Counted from the stretch's first letter, positions 35,401 to 49,971 are shown. The stretch is 64,000 nucleotides of DNA from Umbelopsis ramanniana AG (GCF_025399195.1 NW_026252095.1:416884-480883); one strand, 5' to 3'. The notes: generated from the sequence alone by a model not told the origin. Program-made: numbers and translations.

Positions 35401-38400
35401 TGAGCTTCATATTGGAGTATGCGCAGCTTCAAGATGATGACCAACGTCGAGCCGTGTACATCAAAGAAATCACTCATGTTGTACCATTTCTAAGCAACTA
35501 CCTTGCTACGGATTTACAAAGTGATATGGAGATAGAGGTGTCGTCAGACTTCAATCCAATCAAAAGACCAAAGAAAGTCAAATTAAAAGCAGAGAATAAG
35601 AGGCACCAGATCAGCGAAGGCTTGCTTGGGGTAAGCCAATTAGTGAGAAAAAGTTGATACAGAGTGTAAATAGCTTACATTGAGATCACACTTGCGTTAG
35701 GTGCTGGCTCAAGATCCAGAGTCGGCAGCAGATTTGCAAATACGCATCCTTCGATTCCTCGGTCGACTGGGTGGTTATAACAAGAGTCTCCTTGATCCGA
35801 AACGCCACGTAAAAGATATGAAGTCGTATGAGCTTGAACAAAGTGATCCACATCTTCGAGTGGCCAAGCATCATATAGAAGTTCTGTCTTGGGATCCAGA
35901 GCGCCATGTCAAAGTCAGGATTCCGTTTACAGAAGCAAGAGTTGATCTTCCTTTAGGTAATGTTGGATCAAACAATGCCGTACCATCTCAGCGCGATACT
36001 ATTAACTAATGCTGTTGTTTTCAACACAGACGAAATTCTCCCTCGTGTATGTAGCTTAGCGGAAAATTCATTAGACCGTGCTACCAAAGTTACTGCATGT
36101 GAACTACTACAAGCAACGCTTATGATCATGATAGGAAACAGTGCTTTTCAAGCCCGTGGTAGCAAAGAGCTTGTCAAGTCCCCGTATCATCGTCTTTATG
36201 TCAAGATATTTCCAATCATCCTACGTTTGGCTATTAACACGGATCAGACCATTCGTGATATCATACGTCCATTGCTATCACAAATGATCCACTGGCTAAC
36301 AAACAATGCACAATATGAAAACGCTGAAACCATCGCTTTGCTAAATACTTGCATAGATGGAGTATGTGACGCTAACGGAACCCTGCAAGACTACAGTGCG
36401 GAATGCTTGCATGAATTTGTAATGTGGTCTATCAAGCAAACGGATGTGAAGGTAAAGTAGATCGAAAATATGGTCACCTTCGTTTATGTATGCACTCCTT
36501 TCTGAATTTTTGAACTAGCGTCAGGAAGAAAACCCAATTAATATGAAGTCCTTGCTCAAACGAGTGTATGCACTCGCGTCAAATCCAAAACCTACAAAGC
36601 GACTTGGTGCTGCCCTTACATTCAACCGAATATATCGACTGTTCCGAGAAGAAGAGTCGTTAGTAGATCAATTCACGCTCGAAATTCTCTATTGGATGCT
36701 TTTCAGTCTCAAACTTGCCAGTGATGACCACGAGAGCGCGGGTACGTAAATGGGAAGGATATGGTATTAAGATTATGGTCAGGAGGCTAACTTGTTTCTA
36801 TAGGAACTCAACAGCAAGCTTTGCATGCTATCAATCATCTTCAACGAATACTTCATAAGAAGCATACTTTATTCCTGCGGCAAACAGCTCGTCGACGGCC
36901 CATTCCAAACTTGGAGAAGGCGGATTTAGCGACCTTCATCGACTTTACATTCACGCAAATCACTGAGAAGCAGATCAAGTATGCAAAAAAGAACCTGGAA
37001 ATATTCTTAGAGTTTGTTCCGTATACCTCTAGTACGTTAATTACTTTAATCAGGTTTCAAATGACATATCAAATACTGATCATACAACTCATTCTAGAAT
37101 CTGCCTCCTCTTGGTTACAACAGCAACTAAAGAAGAATCCTGACTACCTTATACAAACGGTGGAAGAACCAAGACTTGAAGATATAAAGTTGTTAAGTTC
37201 GCAAGAAAACGAGTTGGTTGAGCTGCTTGGATGCTGTGAGAACCTGACAGGAATTCTCACAACGTATACATGGCTACTTGAAGCAGATGTGGCAACTGTT
37301 GAACAACTTTTAGACCACCCAAAATGCAAGCTGTTCAGTACCCTCCAAGATGTAGTGTCTGCCAGTGGATCCAGCATTGTCAATACCCTAAAAGAGTCTG
37401 TCCTATCTGGCAGCACGCTTAGAAGAAAGCAAGGAAGAATCTTACGCGAATTTATCGCTGCTGTAATTTACTTTTTCTTGGAACTTACTAAGCGTGGTCT
37501 CCCACCTTTCACGGATGATGAAATGTGGACTGCGCCATTTCAGCGCATATTTGGGCAATTCCTTTACGGCTTTATATTCCAAAGTTCAATATTCCAAAGG
37601 AGTAGCGAGATGGAGGATATACTTTATCGAGAGAAGGCAAAGGATAGTAAAAATATCGGTTTACGACTGATGGAAGCGTTAAAGGAAAAAGAATTTGCAG
37701 AATCGCTTAATGCATACTTCCAATTGCTGGGAGGCGTCTTATTTTCAGCAGATTCTCCTTTGACCACTATGCTATTGAAAAAAGGTAACAAACGTCGTAA
37801 ACCATAGTTTCTGGGATCACGGTCATTGACTCACAGATACCATGTTTTTAGATGCGTCGGTGCCTGGTATACAGGACCTGTTGCAGGGATTGGTCATGGC
37901 TCAGGAACATGAGGCGATGGATGAGCTCATTGAAAACGGAACGGCAGAGACCAAGTTTCCGTTTTCCGCACCTGGATCAATGTTTAGGGGCCTTTATGAC
38001 CGGTTCAAGCTTGTATCTGGCACCAAGTCTCCGGATCAGAAAATGATCGCCACTAAACTACTATCTGTTTGCTTAATGAGCTCTGAGGCTCTTCAACTTA
38101 TGGATGACCTTATTGTAAGTTCCATCGAGTCGAGTGGTGAACTATTATTTGAATATAGGAGATATAATTTCAAGCTTACAATATATAACATAGGAATGGA
38201 TGAGCCAAAAGTCTGCTGTATATATTGAGTACTCGCAGCCGGTAAGTATACCTTGAACGACATGGGCTATTGTGTATGCAACAAATGCCTAACAGCCACT
38301 TAGATCTATCAATTCCTATCAAAACAATTTGAACATGTAGCCAGTACACTCATAGACCATGTCGAGGAGCCTCAAGTACAAGAGTTAATAGTTGGCACGG

Positions 38401-41400
38401 TTTCATATCATTGTCAAAGTTTGCAAAACAGGAACGAAACGAGGGATTTTACACGGAAGGTAAGAGGATATATATTAGAACGGATACCATAGTGCATCAT
38501 CTTAATGCCTACCTGCTTTTTCAAAATGTAGCTTATTAACATGAGGCCACTTTGGGAAAAAATGTAAGCCTGTAAGAACGTTTGAGCTGTATGACAGACA
38601 AAGTTGCTAAGTGTGATTTTTAGACAACTTCAATGGACCGATAGCAAGAGTCGTTTGATGCTAGCCAGACTTTTGACCAAATTGAGTTCATTGCAAGATT
38701 ACATACCCAAGGACCTTCAGACACCAGGCCATCTTGATATCATATTCAAATGCTTTCAATATTTTCTGGAGCCGAAGATTCCGCTGGGGATGAAGAACGA
38801 GGCCTTTCCGTCGCTTCCTCTCTTCTTACATTTTGATTCTTTTTCATCTCAGGCAAGTGTTAATAGAGTGGTTGATGACAACGGCCAGTATACTTATGGT
38901 GTTCCACAGATTGAACCCAAGCTTAAATCCATGTGCGCCAACGACTTTCCACGGCTGAGCAGTGACCTTGACAAAGCCAGTGTTCTGTAAGTCTACCCTA
39001 AAGCCATCAGTATGTTGACCGCCGCACTTCTCTCACACACGCGCTATAGCTATGTAGAATACATAGATTGTCTGGACCTTCTTATACGAGCCATGGTAGA
39101 ATCAAAATCACGCATGGTTTTCGAGCTGCTCCTGACAGTCATATTTCAAGATGACAAGCATTCACACTCCACAGCGTTGTATGATGGCATTGCAAACTAT
39201 TGTGCAAAACTAGACCCTCTTGAATTTAATACGTCAGCGTCCGTTTGTTTCCAGTAAGTATAGATCTCTATATAGGGCGGATATACTCTAAGTATTGACT
39301 CAAATAATATCAAGGTACTTTTTGGATGGAACTAAAGATTTGCGATTCCGCAAAAATGCAGTAAAAGCTATTCTGGGTCCTATGTTGAGACAGGTGCCAC
39401 AGGGACATGTCATTGCCTTCTATGAGAACCATATTACCACGATCATGGATATTCTGAAAGCGGAAATTACAAGTCATCAAGTTCATATCCCCTTGGCGGC
39501 TATTGAAGAAAAAACATGCTGCTACAACCTCATGCAAATATCCTTTTTTGAAGTAATTTAAAATGTGCTGATGGAACCTTTGTTATAGCGAGTCATGTAC
39601 GATTATTCTTGACCGCTTTGTACATCTTGTATGAGCGCTTGCCAGCTGAACAGGTTCATACTACTAAGAGCTCTATATCTGTCAAATGGGAACAATCGCA
39701 AAATGCTGCTGGAGAAGGTCGACAGATGACTATAGACTTGATTCGATTCGGTCATAAATTAAGAGGGCAGATGGCGAGTATCTTATGAGGCAGTTTCAAA
39801 GTCATATTGTAATGCTAACTTTTCTTTTCATATTTTTGATAGCCGATTCGTTCCTTCCAAAATGAGCTCAAGATAAGCGTACTTCAATGTCAACAATATG
39901 CTTATAATGCCATGTCTGCCGCCATCGTCTGTACACAGAAAAGCGAGAAATTCTTTATAGGTTTCTGCTTTAAGGAAAAGCAAGATGAGCGTATCTGGTC
40001 TAACCTACTTGATGTCACAACTCCTGTTCAGCTACCGATTGAATTCAGCAGACCGCCTATACGGGCAAAGCTGATTGATTTGAAATCCAAAGCCTGGGTG
40101 GGAGGCGAGAAAAAGCAATCCGTCCGATATCTGTCGTCACAGTATCTCATGGGAAGCAGGTGAGTCTCTCAGTCGTTGAGAAATGTGTAGAGGAAGCTCT
40201 AACTAAGGGTAATCTGTTGCATTAGCTTGTCACAACCAGCTACTCTCAGCGTAAGTTTAGGCTGCATTTCAATATTATCATATTGTTTTCTTAAACCGCA
40301 TATCTGACATCTATTCCAGGATATGCCATTGATCGAAAAGATTGATGATAAAGAAGGTAAAGAGGAGCAAAAGCAAGCAACAGTGACCTTGGCAGTGAGC
40401 AATGAAGAGTATGAAGAAGTTTTTTGTCTGCACTCAATCCTTTGTTTCCTTGCTTATATCTTCTGGTACTCTACAGATCGGCTTTGGATTTAGAGTTGGA
40501 CTTCTTCAATAAGCATGCCTGTATGACGACGATACTTAGGATGATCATCAAGCTGCAAATTGAAATTACACCACCACCACAATCAGGATCTGAAAAGCTA
40601 CCTCTTTGGATGTCAGAACTTTACAAGAGTTTTACATCCATGGGTAACGAGTTGAATGTTCGACTTTTTATTTCCAAACTAATTGTGAACTGGCCGGTTG
40701 CTTTTGAGAAGTATGCCAAGCAATGGATTAAACCATTAATGAATTTGGTCATGGAGGAAAGGGAATACGGAGAACCTATGAATTATCATGTTCAGGTAAG
40801 TGCAGCGAAGGTAGACAGTGAAAAAGGAAACTTTACTGAAATTGTACCTAGGATCTATGTTACATCATCGTATCATGGATTCCAAGCGTTCCTTTTACAT
40901 CAAGCAGAGAAGATAAAATGTTGATATTCAGTTTTATGGTGAGCTTCTTCACTTTACCTATCCACTTGTAATTTTGCCGCAGTAACCAATATTTTATAAT
41001 GCCTTTACTAGACATATTTAATGCGCCATGCTCATCATCACAACCGGACAGTACTTCGAACTAATTTGGACATCGTCAAGCTGTTTTTTGAGCAATGGAA
41101 AGAACTTATCATCGTACCAACGGTAAGCATACTGATATGGTAATTACATTATTCATGACTTCAGCTGATAACCCTCCGAACGTTACAGAGAGTCATCTTC
41201 GAAAAAATTGGAAACCCTGAGCTATCAACAAAGGAAAAAGTAACTGGATTACAGCTATGTGGTATTGCTCTTGCACATGATATGCTTCCCACAGCACGTG
41301 CGCCAGAAACATCAAGTATGGAGCCATCCGATAGCGAGTTTTATTTAAGCATTGTTCATCGCGTGGACGCTAAGGAGCAAGAACTATTTGCTGTTGCAGC

Positions 41401-44400
41401 CGAGGTTTGATAATTTGTTACCTGATATAAGCAAGGTCATTACTCTTGACTTACAGGGAGATTAGGTTGCAGGCTGGGTTTTAGCTTTAATGCGCAAGAA
41501 GGATTGTTTGAATACGGAATTTGAACAAACATTGATTCAAAAGGTGAGTGAACTTCATATCTTTCCTGTAAAATGAGACAACTAATCTTAAACGCTGTTG
41601 GTCACAGTTGAATAGGATTGCTCAAGTTAACGAAAGCAAGCTTCTCATTTGTCTCTATAAGCTACAAATCAATGATCGCGTTATCTGCAAACCATTCAGC
41701 AATAAGGTGCTTGACATCCTTCCACGACAGAACGGAAAACTGAGAGGTTATGCATTGAGGGTACTTGCATGCAATGCCCACGAAATTGAACAATTATTTG
41801 AAAGCCTGCTGTTCAAGAACATGTGGAAGACGCTGCAACAGAGGTGAGATCATGACTAGGTATGCTTTATACAAGATGCATCTCTAACGCACCTTCTCCA
41901 AAGGGATGAGTTCAATCAAATAGCAATGCTAGAGATGCTTGAAAAAATCGCCCCGACTATTGAATTGTCAAGAATCGATAGTATCCTTTCTCTCCTTAAC
42001 CAGACTTTTGTGGCCCATCCCAGCACGAACTGCAGGGTAGGTAGACTTGAACATTGTACGGCTAATCGCTCATCTAATGCTCTATACATTTGCTATGTAC
42101 AACCAAATTGGCGATTTTACCAGGAGATATATTACCGCATCCTGCAAGACTTTTACCAGGTTGCCAAGAATGACCCTATCATCCTTCAACACATCAAGAT
42201 TGGGCTTCTACGTGGATTGGTCGATTCTTCTGATTCCATTCGGGTTGGTGCAGCAACATTCTGGCGCTCTCAATACCCAAGTTCAGATATTTTTGAGACT
42301 ATCAAGTTTCTTCTCAGGTCAGGGCTGTTTATCACTGGAGAAGTCATAATAATGTGATTGCTTACATGATTTACAGCGATATGTACGAACCAGATGTTGA
42401 GGAAATATATCTGCAGTATTCAAACTGGATGATTCTGGATGCGGCAAAATCTAGCTTTGATTACAACAAACCCATGTTCGAACAACCATTGCCAAATGCC
42501 AAATTTGACGAGAATTACGCCCAAATCAACACCTCTTGGAGAGCAAACTCATCCATGGCGCCATTATTTGTGGCATCATTCGAAAATCAAAACCTTTACG
42601 GCGGAGACGAACTGTCGCCTGTTCTACGAGCTACGCAGGAGGCTTTAGAGTTTACCCCCACCATGGCTGACGGTGAGCGATGTTGAAAAATAGATCCATA
42701 GGTTATTGTTGTGTTTTACTGACGAAGATGCAATGAACTCTCAAAGTAGATTACAGAAATTCACAAATTGTATCATCTCAGTCGTCTATGCTGTTTGAGT
42801 ATGCTGGAAGCAGCGCATCTGTGATTTTGGATACTATCATGAGTGAATCTCAAAGAGACATTGACGAAGTCAGGTAAATCTTTGGCACCACGGATTTTCC
42901 AAATTACCTAGCATTGTAAAATAACCTCTACACAGATCACAAGCATATAGTCAACACGATGCTAATGGAAAGTTGAGGAACAGAAGAAGGTTTATAAAGC
43001 AACAAAATCATGCTGCAAGCAAATTCTTTCGGAATCGAGAAGCGTCGAAGAAGAGGAGTATGACACAATACCAAACGTATCAGAATGAGGCGAGAGAACA
43101 CAAGGTCAATTTGTACCGTCGGTACAGGGTCGGTGACCTACCTGATATCCAAATTCTCTACCAAGATTTGATATTGCCACTCCAGTCCCTTGGCCAAAAG
43201 GATATTGAAATAGCTCGCATTCTCTATCGAATGTTAGTGATATCGATCGCTGATGCATCGGCCGAGCGACCACCATCGGTAAGTGGATACCATTCGATAT
43301 AAGCTACGAAACACATATTAATAGTGTGGTACAGATGATAGAGGAAACAGCAAGCTTAAGGCAGCAGATATTGCAGCAGCTGCATGCTATGCTTCAGCGG
43401 ACTACCCTGCACTATCCACCCGCAATTAACAGCTTCCTGAGAATCTTCTATGATATGGATGGCTCAGAGTTGAGTCCGACGTTGATAAAGTCAGTCTCTG
43501 AAGCAAGTTTCAATGAGCAAACGGGAATTACGTTGATAGAGAAGCAACTTCAGACTCAAACTAGCCCTGAAAGAGGTATTTTCTCCTCCTTGCCTTGTCA
43601 TTTGCAAGTTGGTGTATGCCGTGCCCCCATGTTTTATTGCCTCTGACTCATATATTGCACAGATTCTAAGCGATCCAAAACTGATAAGAAGGCTTCCCTT
43701 CAACCTTACAGCAAAGATCAATGGATTCAACTTGCATCACTTTACAATTCTATCAATGAACATGAAATTTTTGCAACCTTGTATTCGGAGAACATCGCAT
43801 CCAAACAAACCGCGACAGGTTAGTAATTCTATTGCACCAATTTCAATGTTCGAAGCCCTTCAGATATTAAACGGAAAATCTATATAGTGGCCATCGATGC
43901 TGAAAGCGAGGGTGATTATCTTCTAGCATCCGGTATGCTTCTGGATTTGATCGAACAATCAAATGAGGAGGTCGGCTACACTGAGGTAAGCTACTCAGCA
44001 TCACGTTTTGTTACAGTGAGCACTGGATTAACATGAAGTTCAGAGCAATATATGGGAACAGGAGCGTCTAAGGTGTCTTGAAAAGATGACTTTATGGGAT
44101 GATTTAGCTTTGAATGTTTTAGTTGAAGTGGAAGATGATGTTGAGCTGCTATGGGACTCTGGAACTCAGGTATGTTGTGTGCATAAAAGCGTGAACACGT
44201 CACAAAGTCTAATCAATTCTTCGGCCCATAGAGATACTACTTCGACTTCTTTATGAAGTGCTTTAGTAAACTCTCAGATGGTATCCAAAAGCAGGATGAA
44301 GAATTCAACCCATGGACAGAAACAAATCCAAATCCACTAGCTACGTTACTCCACAAAGCTATGGATACACCAAACAGAATACAATATCTAATATCAAACT

Positions 44401-47400
44401 ATTCACCAGGTATTAGTTGTGCTTCACTGTTTTATATTGCCATTAATCTCCAACTAAAACTTGCATATAGAACTAGCTGCTCTCCATTTCCAGAAAAACG
44501 ACATGGATAGAGCTCGTTACTACGTGAGACAATCGTATCGTCACCTCATATCGTCCATGTCCCGCTTAAATCCACTAGCAACAAATAGCAAGTACCTGAG
44601 GTTGCAAGTCATTCAGAAGGTATATTGAAGGAGGACATGCACGTATCTTTCCATTACACAGTGGCTGATGCGAACTTGAATTGTAGATAGTAGAGATGGA
44701 TGACTTTCTCAGTACTCTGCATAAAAAAGCACCAGATGGGAGCACTGCTGGGATCTGGCAGCAGATGTTGATGATGGAACACCGGTAATGTCCATTTGTG
44801 AAGCATAGTATTATCTTCATTTACAACCAACTGACGGAGCATTTCATTAGCTACCCGTCTCCTGAGGCAGACACGATGGATGTTTGGGACGACTTGATGA
44901 TCACAAGAAGCTCCATCCTTGACAACCTCGCACTTGTCAAGGAGCATAATATGGTAATTGAAGTATATGATTGTGCGTGATATACCGGTAATACTGAACC
45001 TATTTCATTTAGGATGAATTGAACCAGCGATCCAGACAGCTCCAAAAGGCGATGCATATCAAAATGGCCGACGTAGCTTCCGGGCAGCGTAACTTTGTTG
45101 TCGCTACTAATGCTCTTCGAAAAGCTAAAAAGTTTCAGATTGATGATACAGAGCAGTTGAACTCGGCGCTCAATATCAGTCTGGGAAAGCTTTCAATAAC
45201 AAACAACGATGCAAAGAAGGCAGGACTTTTAGATCGCATGATGAACAACGTTTGCAGTACAACCGTAGGTTAAATTGGATGTGGTTTTACACAAAGCATG
45301 GATGGTGAAAATTAATCCTATATTATTACAAGGTTGCCAGCAATGTATCCACCAAAAAGAAATTGGACTTCAATCTCATCGCAGCCCAAGTCCTAGAGTC
45401 TGCCATAATGTTCATGAGGAATTCGAACGAAGGGACTAAGCTTTTGCAAGTTTCAAAAAGTTCAAAGTGGATTCAACAACTGAATATCAAGAATCAATCG
45501 ATTGACGCAGCTCTTCAAACTCTATGTGATGGCGCCTATGATTACTTGAACCAGGCGGTTAAAGCGGTCTCTGATATGGTAAGGCAACCGAAATTGCTAT
45601 TGAAGAAGCAAAATACAAGTTGATACTTATAGCATATTAGCCAAATGAATCTTCACATTGTATCTTTCAGTTAGCAAAGTATTGCGATCGCATATTGAGG
45701 AGTACCGCAGACAGTAACTTGAAGCCAGTAAGTTTGTTGGCTTGGTGACCTTTTAGCTGCAATGAATACCAACACCGTCGAGTTTATAGATTTCATTCGA
45801 TCATTTGAGCTATGCTCATACTGTCATTGACGGCGTTTTCAAAGCAATGGATCTCGGTGTTAAAGATGCAACGCACATCTTTCCAAGACTTTTGGAGCTC
45901 ATTGAAGAATATCCAGCTACAAGAGAACATTTCAAAAGGTGCTCAAAAGAGTTCAGCGGAATTTGGCTATTACTCCCTTGGTTACCTCAATTAGTAGCTG
46001 TCCTCGACAAAGCCATAGCTCCTTCAGTGAATCCACTCGTCAAAGCCGTAAGTTGTTGATCATTTTACCTTAACGATCAAGGTTTTCAAAAGTTTAAAAA
46101 CAAACTCTCATTACCTGCCACCCACAGATCGCGAAGTCTTACCCGAAAGCTCTTTATTATCCCATGGCAATTAGCAAAGAACATTATAAGTTCGATGACT
46201 CTCAAGAAGGAAAGAGACAATCAGAACAAGTTAAGATCATTTGGAACATGGTGTCGTCACCTCTTATGGATGATTTTGTTACAGAGCTTCGGCGTCTGAC
46301 AAACCCCGAACACATTGTTAAAGACTTTATTGACTATGCTATGGTAAGATTTGGTTTCTTCATAACCTGATAAATCGCTATGCTAACCATTGGCTTCTAT
46401 GTTGTTGTAGAGCCTTATGGATAATCCAAGTCGAGATACCCGTAGGATCCTTGGAGCTTTCAATGACATGAACCAGCTACTACTGGACCTGAGGAATAAC
46501 AGACTTGGTCCGATTCCGAAGGCGTTTGCTTTGAAACATGCATCACAATTGTACTCCTTCTGTGGGAGGGATGGATCTAAGCTCACTGGTATGACTTCAA
46601 AGGAATTCCGCAAGCTTATCAAATATTATCAAAGTGATATACAAAATCAAAAGCTCCCTGGTGCTCCCGAACTACTGAAATCGTATTCACCATGGTTGGC
46701 AAACTTTCACTATGCGAACTTTGCAGAGGTTAGTGAACATGTACTTTAAATTGACAACGTATGCCATACTGAATATGTTCATTAGGAGATTGAGATACCC
46801 GGTCAATATACCGGTAACCGCAAGCCAAATCCATCTCAGCATGCTAAAATATCTAACTTTGATGAGAGAGTGCTTGTTATGAGCTCATTGAGGAAGCCTA
46901 AACGTTTAAGAATATACGGTACCGACGAGAAGGAGTATTTGTTCTTGGTTAAGGTGAGGGGTGTTTAACTATGAAGACAGTCTTGAAATTTGATGTTAAC
47001 AGATTGATCATGCTAGGGTGGCGAGGATTTGCGATTAGACCAGCGTATCCAGCAACTGTTCTCAGTCATGAATAACATTATTTCCGGCAACGCCTTCTGC
47101 TTGAGGCAGGGTATTTTCCTTACCACATACAAGGTAGCTTTTGATAATTTCAGAATGATAAGGTACTAAGATGAATGGAGGCTCACTATCGACTTCCCTT
47201 CATAGGTCATCCCGATGACGGGCTCCATCGGCGTCATAGAGTGGTTGGATAACACTAAGCCAATTCGTGCCTGCCTAGAGGAAAAGCCTGCTCGAAAGAA
47301 TCAAATGGTTAGATTGCAAGAAGCGTATCGTAGCTGGGTATCAAATTTCAAAGGAGAAACAATGGGTATGCTTTGATTGATGCTCAAAGACAAAGTGATG

Positions 47401-48549
47401 CCTGTCTAATATTCAAATCTAATCGTTCAGGCTACCGGGCTTTGCTGCAGGCTCCGAGGGACGCTGTGGTCAAGCAGTTCGACATGTTCACATCAACTTT
47501 GCCGTCCCATGTACTGCGCGATAGCATTTATTCACTGGCAGCGTCTCCTGAAGCATTCCTTGCCATCCGCCAAGATTTCGCTTACAGTCTTGCAGCAATT
47601 AACGTTGGTGGATACATTTTAGGTATTGGTGATCGCCATCTGGAGAACTTTCTAATCGATAGAAAAAGGTAAAGCATAGATTTAATACTAAGCTTAATAC
47701 GTGACTATCCATTAACATCGAAGCATAGCGGGCGATTGATATCCATCGATTTCGGTCATGCCTTTGGATCCGCTACAGAACTTTTACCTGTACCAGAGTT
47801 GATTCCCTTCCGTTTGACCAGACAAATGATCGGATTTTTGGAGCCACTGGGAGTTCCTGGTTTATTGCGTGTGCCCATGATCAATGTTTTGGAAGGTAGG
47901 TTCTATAAAAAAAAAAAATCAGGACCAAAGTCTTACAACTTATGTCATCTTCTTTACAATAGTTCTAAGGAACAGTCAGGATCTGTTACTAAATGTCATG
48001 GACATTTTTGTGAAGGAACCACTTATGGATTGGAAGAAGATAGCTATCAAGCGAGGAAAAGAGCAAAGTAAGTAGTGAGCATCAGTGGTATTCCTCTACT
48101 TTTCAATCCCCTAACTGTTCTTGGCAGAGCGAGAAGGAACAGTTACTATCCCAAACACTGGTTCTACAGATGAAAGTGCCGATTTTGACCAAATCGCATG
48201 GTATCCACAACAAAAGCTGGAAATTGCATCAAGAAAGCTCAGGGGTGAAAATCCGGGATGTAAGACTTGGCCCAAATTGAAAACACAACAACATGTAGAA
48301 ATGACACACCTTGCTTACTGATTGTTATTTGTAGATATTGTGGCTCAAGAATTGGTGATAGGGCATTCCTCCAAACCATACATCTCTTCCATCAAGAAGG
48401 TTGCGATGGGTGATAAGAACTACAACTATAGAGCGAAAATCCCTCAAATGTGTCCAACCGTCAGTGATCAAGTGAACTGCTTATTGGATCTAGCGACAGA
48501 TAGCAATGTACTGGGCAGAATGTGGGTCGGATGGATGTCATTTGTTTAG
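32478..48549 (+). CDS. PRKDC: DNA-dependent protein kinase catalytic subunit (DNA-PKcs)
   Basis: A PIKK kinase of about 4,025 residues (human 4,128), collinear with human DNA-PKcs from N- to C-terminus. In vertebrates it binds Ku on DNA ends and drives non-homologous end joining. Recognised blocks: [10 protein letters not shown], ERFDNx-type HEAT repeats, [27 protein letters not shown], the FAT entry [21 protein letters not shown]-type [24 protein letters not shown], catalytic [28 protein letters not shown], and the FATC end [12 protein letters not shown]. Catalytic D and N and the DFG are intact, so it should be active; Tra1 is excluded. ATG at 32478 lies just after a CTACAG acceptor, so a 5' UTR intron is likely. 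One GC-AG intron follows 39773. Exons: 32478-32601, 32668-32849, 32908-33041, 33115-33161, 33229-33441, 33503-33589, 33673-33887, 33961-34145, 34211-34467, 34535-35088, 35175-35630, 35701-35956, 36030-36451, 36519-36741, 36804-37031, 37098-37784, 37852-38114, 38194-38241, 38304-38459, 38532-38563, 38624-38986, 39050-39253, 39315-39552, 39636-39773, 39843-40159, 40226-40250, 40320-40408, 40477-40795, 40852-40938, 41012-41122, 41189-41404, 41466-41543, 41608-41843, 41904-42036, 42124-42317, 42377-42672, 42750-42873, 42936-43278, 43335-43575, 43663-43818, 43888-43985, 44044-44169, 44232-44409, 44471-44619, 44687-44784, 44851-44953, 45013-45264, 45333-45578, 45671-45727, 45790-46047, 46128-46343, 46411-46728, 46786-46953, 47017-47133, 47206-47365, 47431-47668, 47729-47895, 47963-48067, 48128-48259, 48335-48549. 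Confidence 0.97.
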
Positions 48550-49971
48550 CGTCAGTGTTTGGATATAGGAGACACTGTTAGTCTAGCTATACATATTGTA
48601 CTTTCCTTTCATCGGACCAACAGCATGGTTCATGATGTCCTGACTCTCTTATATGTAAATATACACCCAAAATGACTTTTTTAAAATTTCAAATGTTAAA
48701 AAGGATGATATACCTGACTTCGCCACCTGTCAATTGGTCTAATGTTGAATCACACTTGTTCAAACGCCAGTAGCTATGTGGTTCAACAGCTATTTTCCAA
48801 GTTGTATGTCCGGTCTACTGGACGGTCTATCAATTGTTTTTTATTTGTAATTATTTATTATAATTGAAATCGAGAGCAAAGATTGAGAGCCATGAAAGCA
48901 CTTGACTACATTTTGCCACGGTGATGACGAAAGGTACCCGATGATACCTCCATAAAGTGGCATAAATGGGTTATGTCCATTTATCCAAAGTAGTGATTTT
49001 TACCATACTTGAAGAATTTTCAATAGCGTTCATATAAAGTCATATACAACTTAAAATCATTGGACTGTCATTCACGTTCGCTTTGCTGTATGGTGATCTG
49101 GTATATGAGAGTGATCACGCACGATCATGCCTTCACCATCAGGGAGAAAATTTTAATGTCCGAAACCTTGCCCTCTAATCCCTCGATTTTCCTAGGAGCC
49201 TGAGGTACAACTTGCAGTGAAGCGCCATTGTCGCCTCCAACGGACTGTCAAGGCTGAACTGGATGAACCTTGGCTTATTAGAGCCATATATGCAGCATAG
49301 CTTCCAATCAATATTTGTCACACATTATTTTCTCGTTTGTCTGTGTCATGACCATATGTATGAGCATGCCCAAGTGAGGAAGACGATATTATCATTTCTT
49401 CCGATTGTCATCGTTACTTCGTCAACTGTGTCATTCTTTCAATCACTTGTATAGCTGCCGAAATGCGAAAAAGTCAGGAGTGCAGTTTCAGGTTACCGTC
49501 GAAAGGTTGAAGCGGGTGGGGGGCCGTCGCTGATTTTGATATTCTGCTCGGGTACGATTTGACCGGCAGAAAGTTCGGTGGAACATAGATTGTAAGGCAC
49601 GCTATGCTAGGAAATTGGAACACCTTGTCCTAAAAGAAAAATTGAGTTGGTTAAAATTGAAATACTTGAATCCAGCAAGTCTGTTATACCTTAATATGGT
49701 GTAACAAAAATATTCAATGAAAGCACCTGCTCATGATGACTAGAAACTCATGAGAGAATGATACAGTATTCTTGGGGGAGAGAATGAAGGGGAATTGCCT
49801 CCCTACAAGTCAAGTTTGCCTCAGATGCGAGCTTCCACTGTCCCCTTTGACATATAACCATTTTGTCTTAGAATACTCGTGTCCCTAAACTTGTGGTGTT
49901 TCAAGCATTTTTCTTATATTAATCACCTAGCCACATCATTCATCTCTTACTCTTTTTCTCTTTCCTAAAAT
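48550..49971. other. Intergenic, about 1.4 kb
   Basis: AT-rich. I see no exon chain, RNA gene or repeat. A CT-rich leader (TCTCTTACTCTTTTTCTCTTTCC) directly before 49972 belongs to the GH47 promoter. Confidence 0.5.

Noticed and set aside
32478-48549. Large PIKK gene as Tra1/TRRAP, ATM or TOR
   Set aside because: The active-site residues exclude Tra1, and the [22 protein letters not shown] and FATC blocks match DNA-PKcs specifically.
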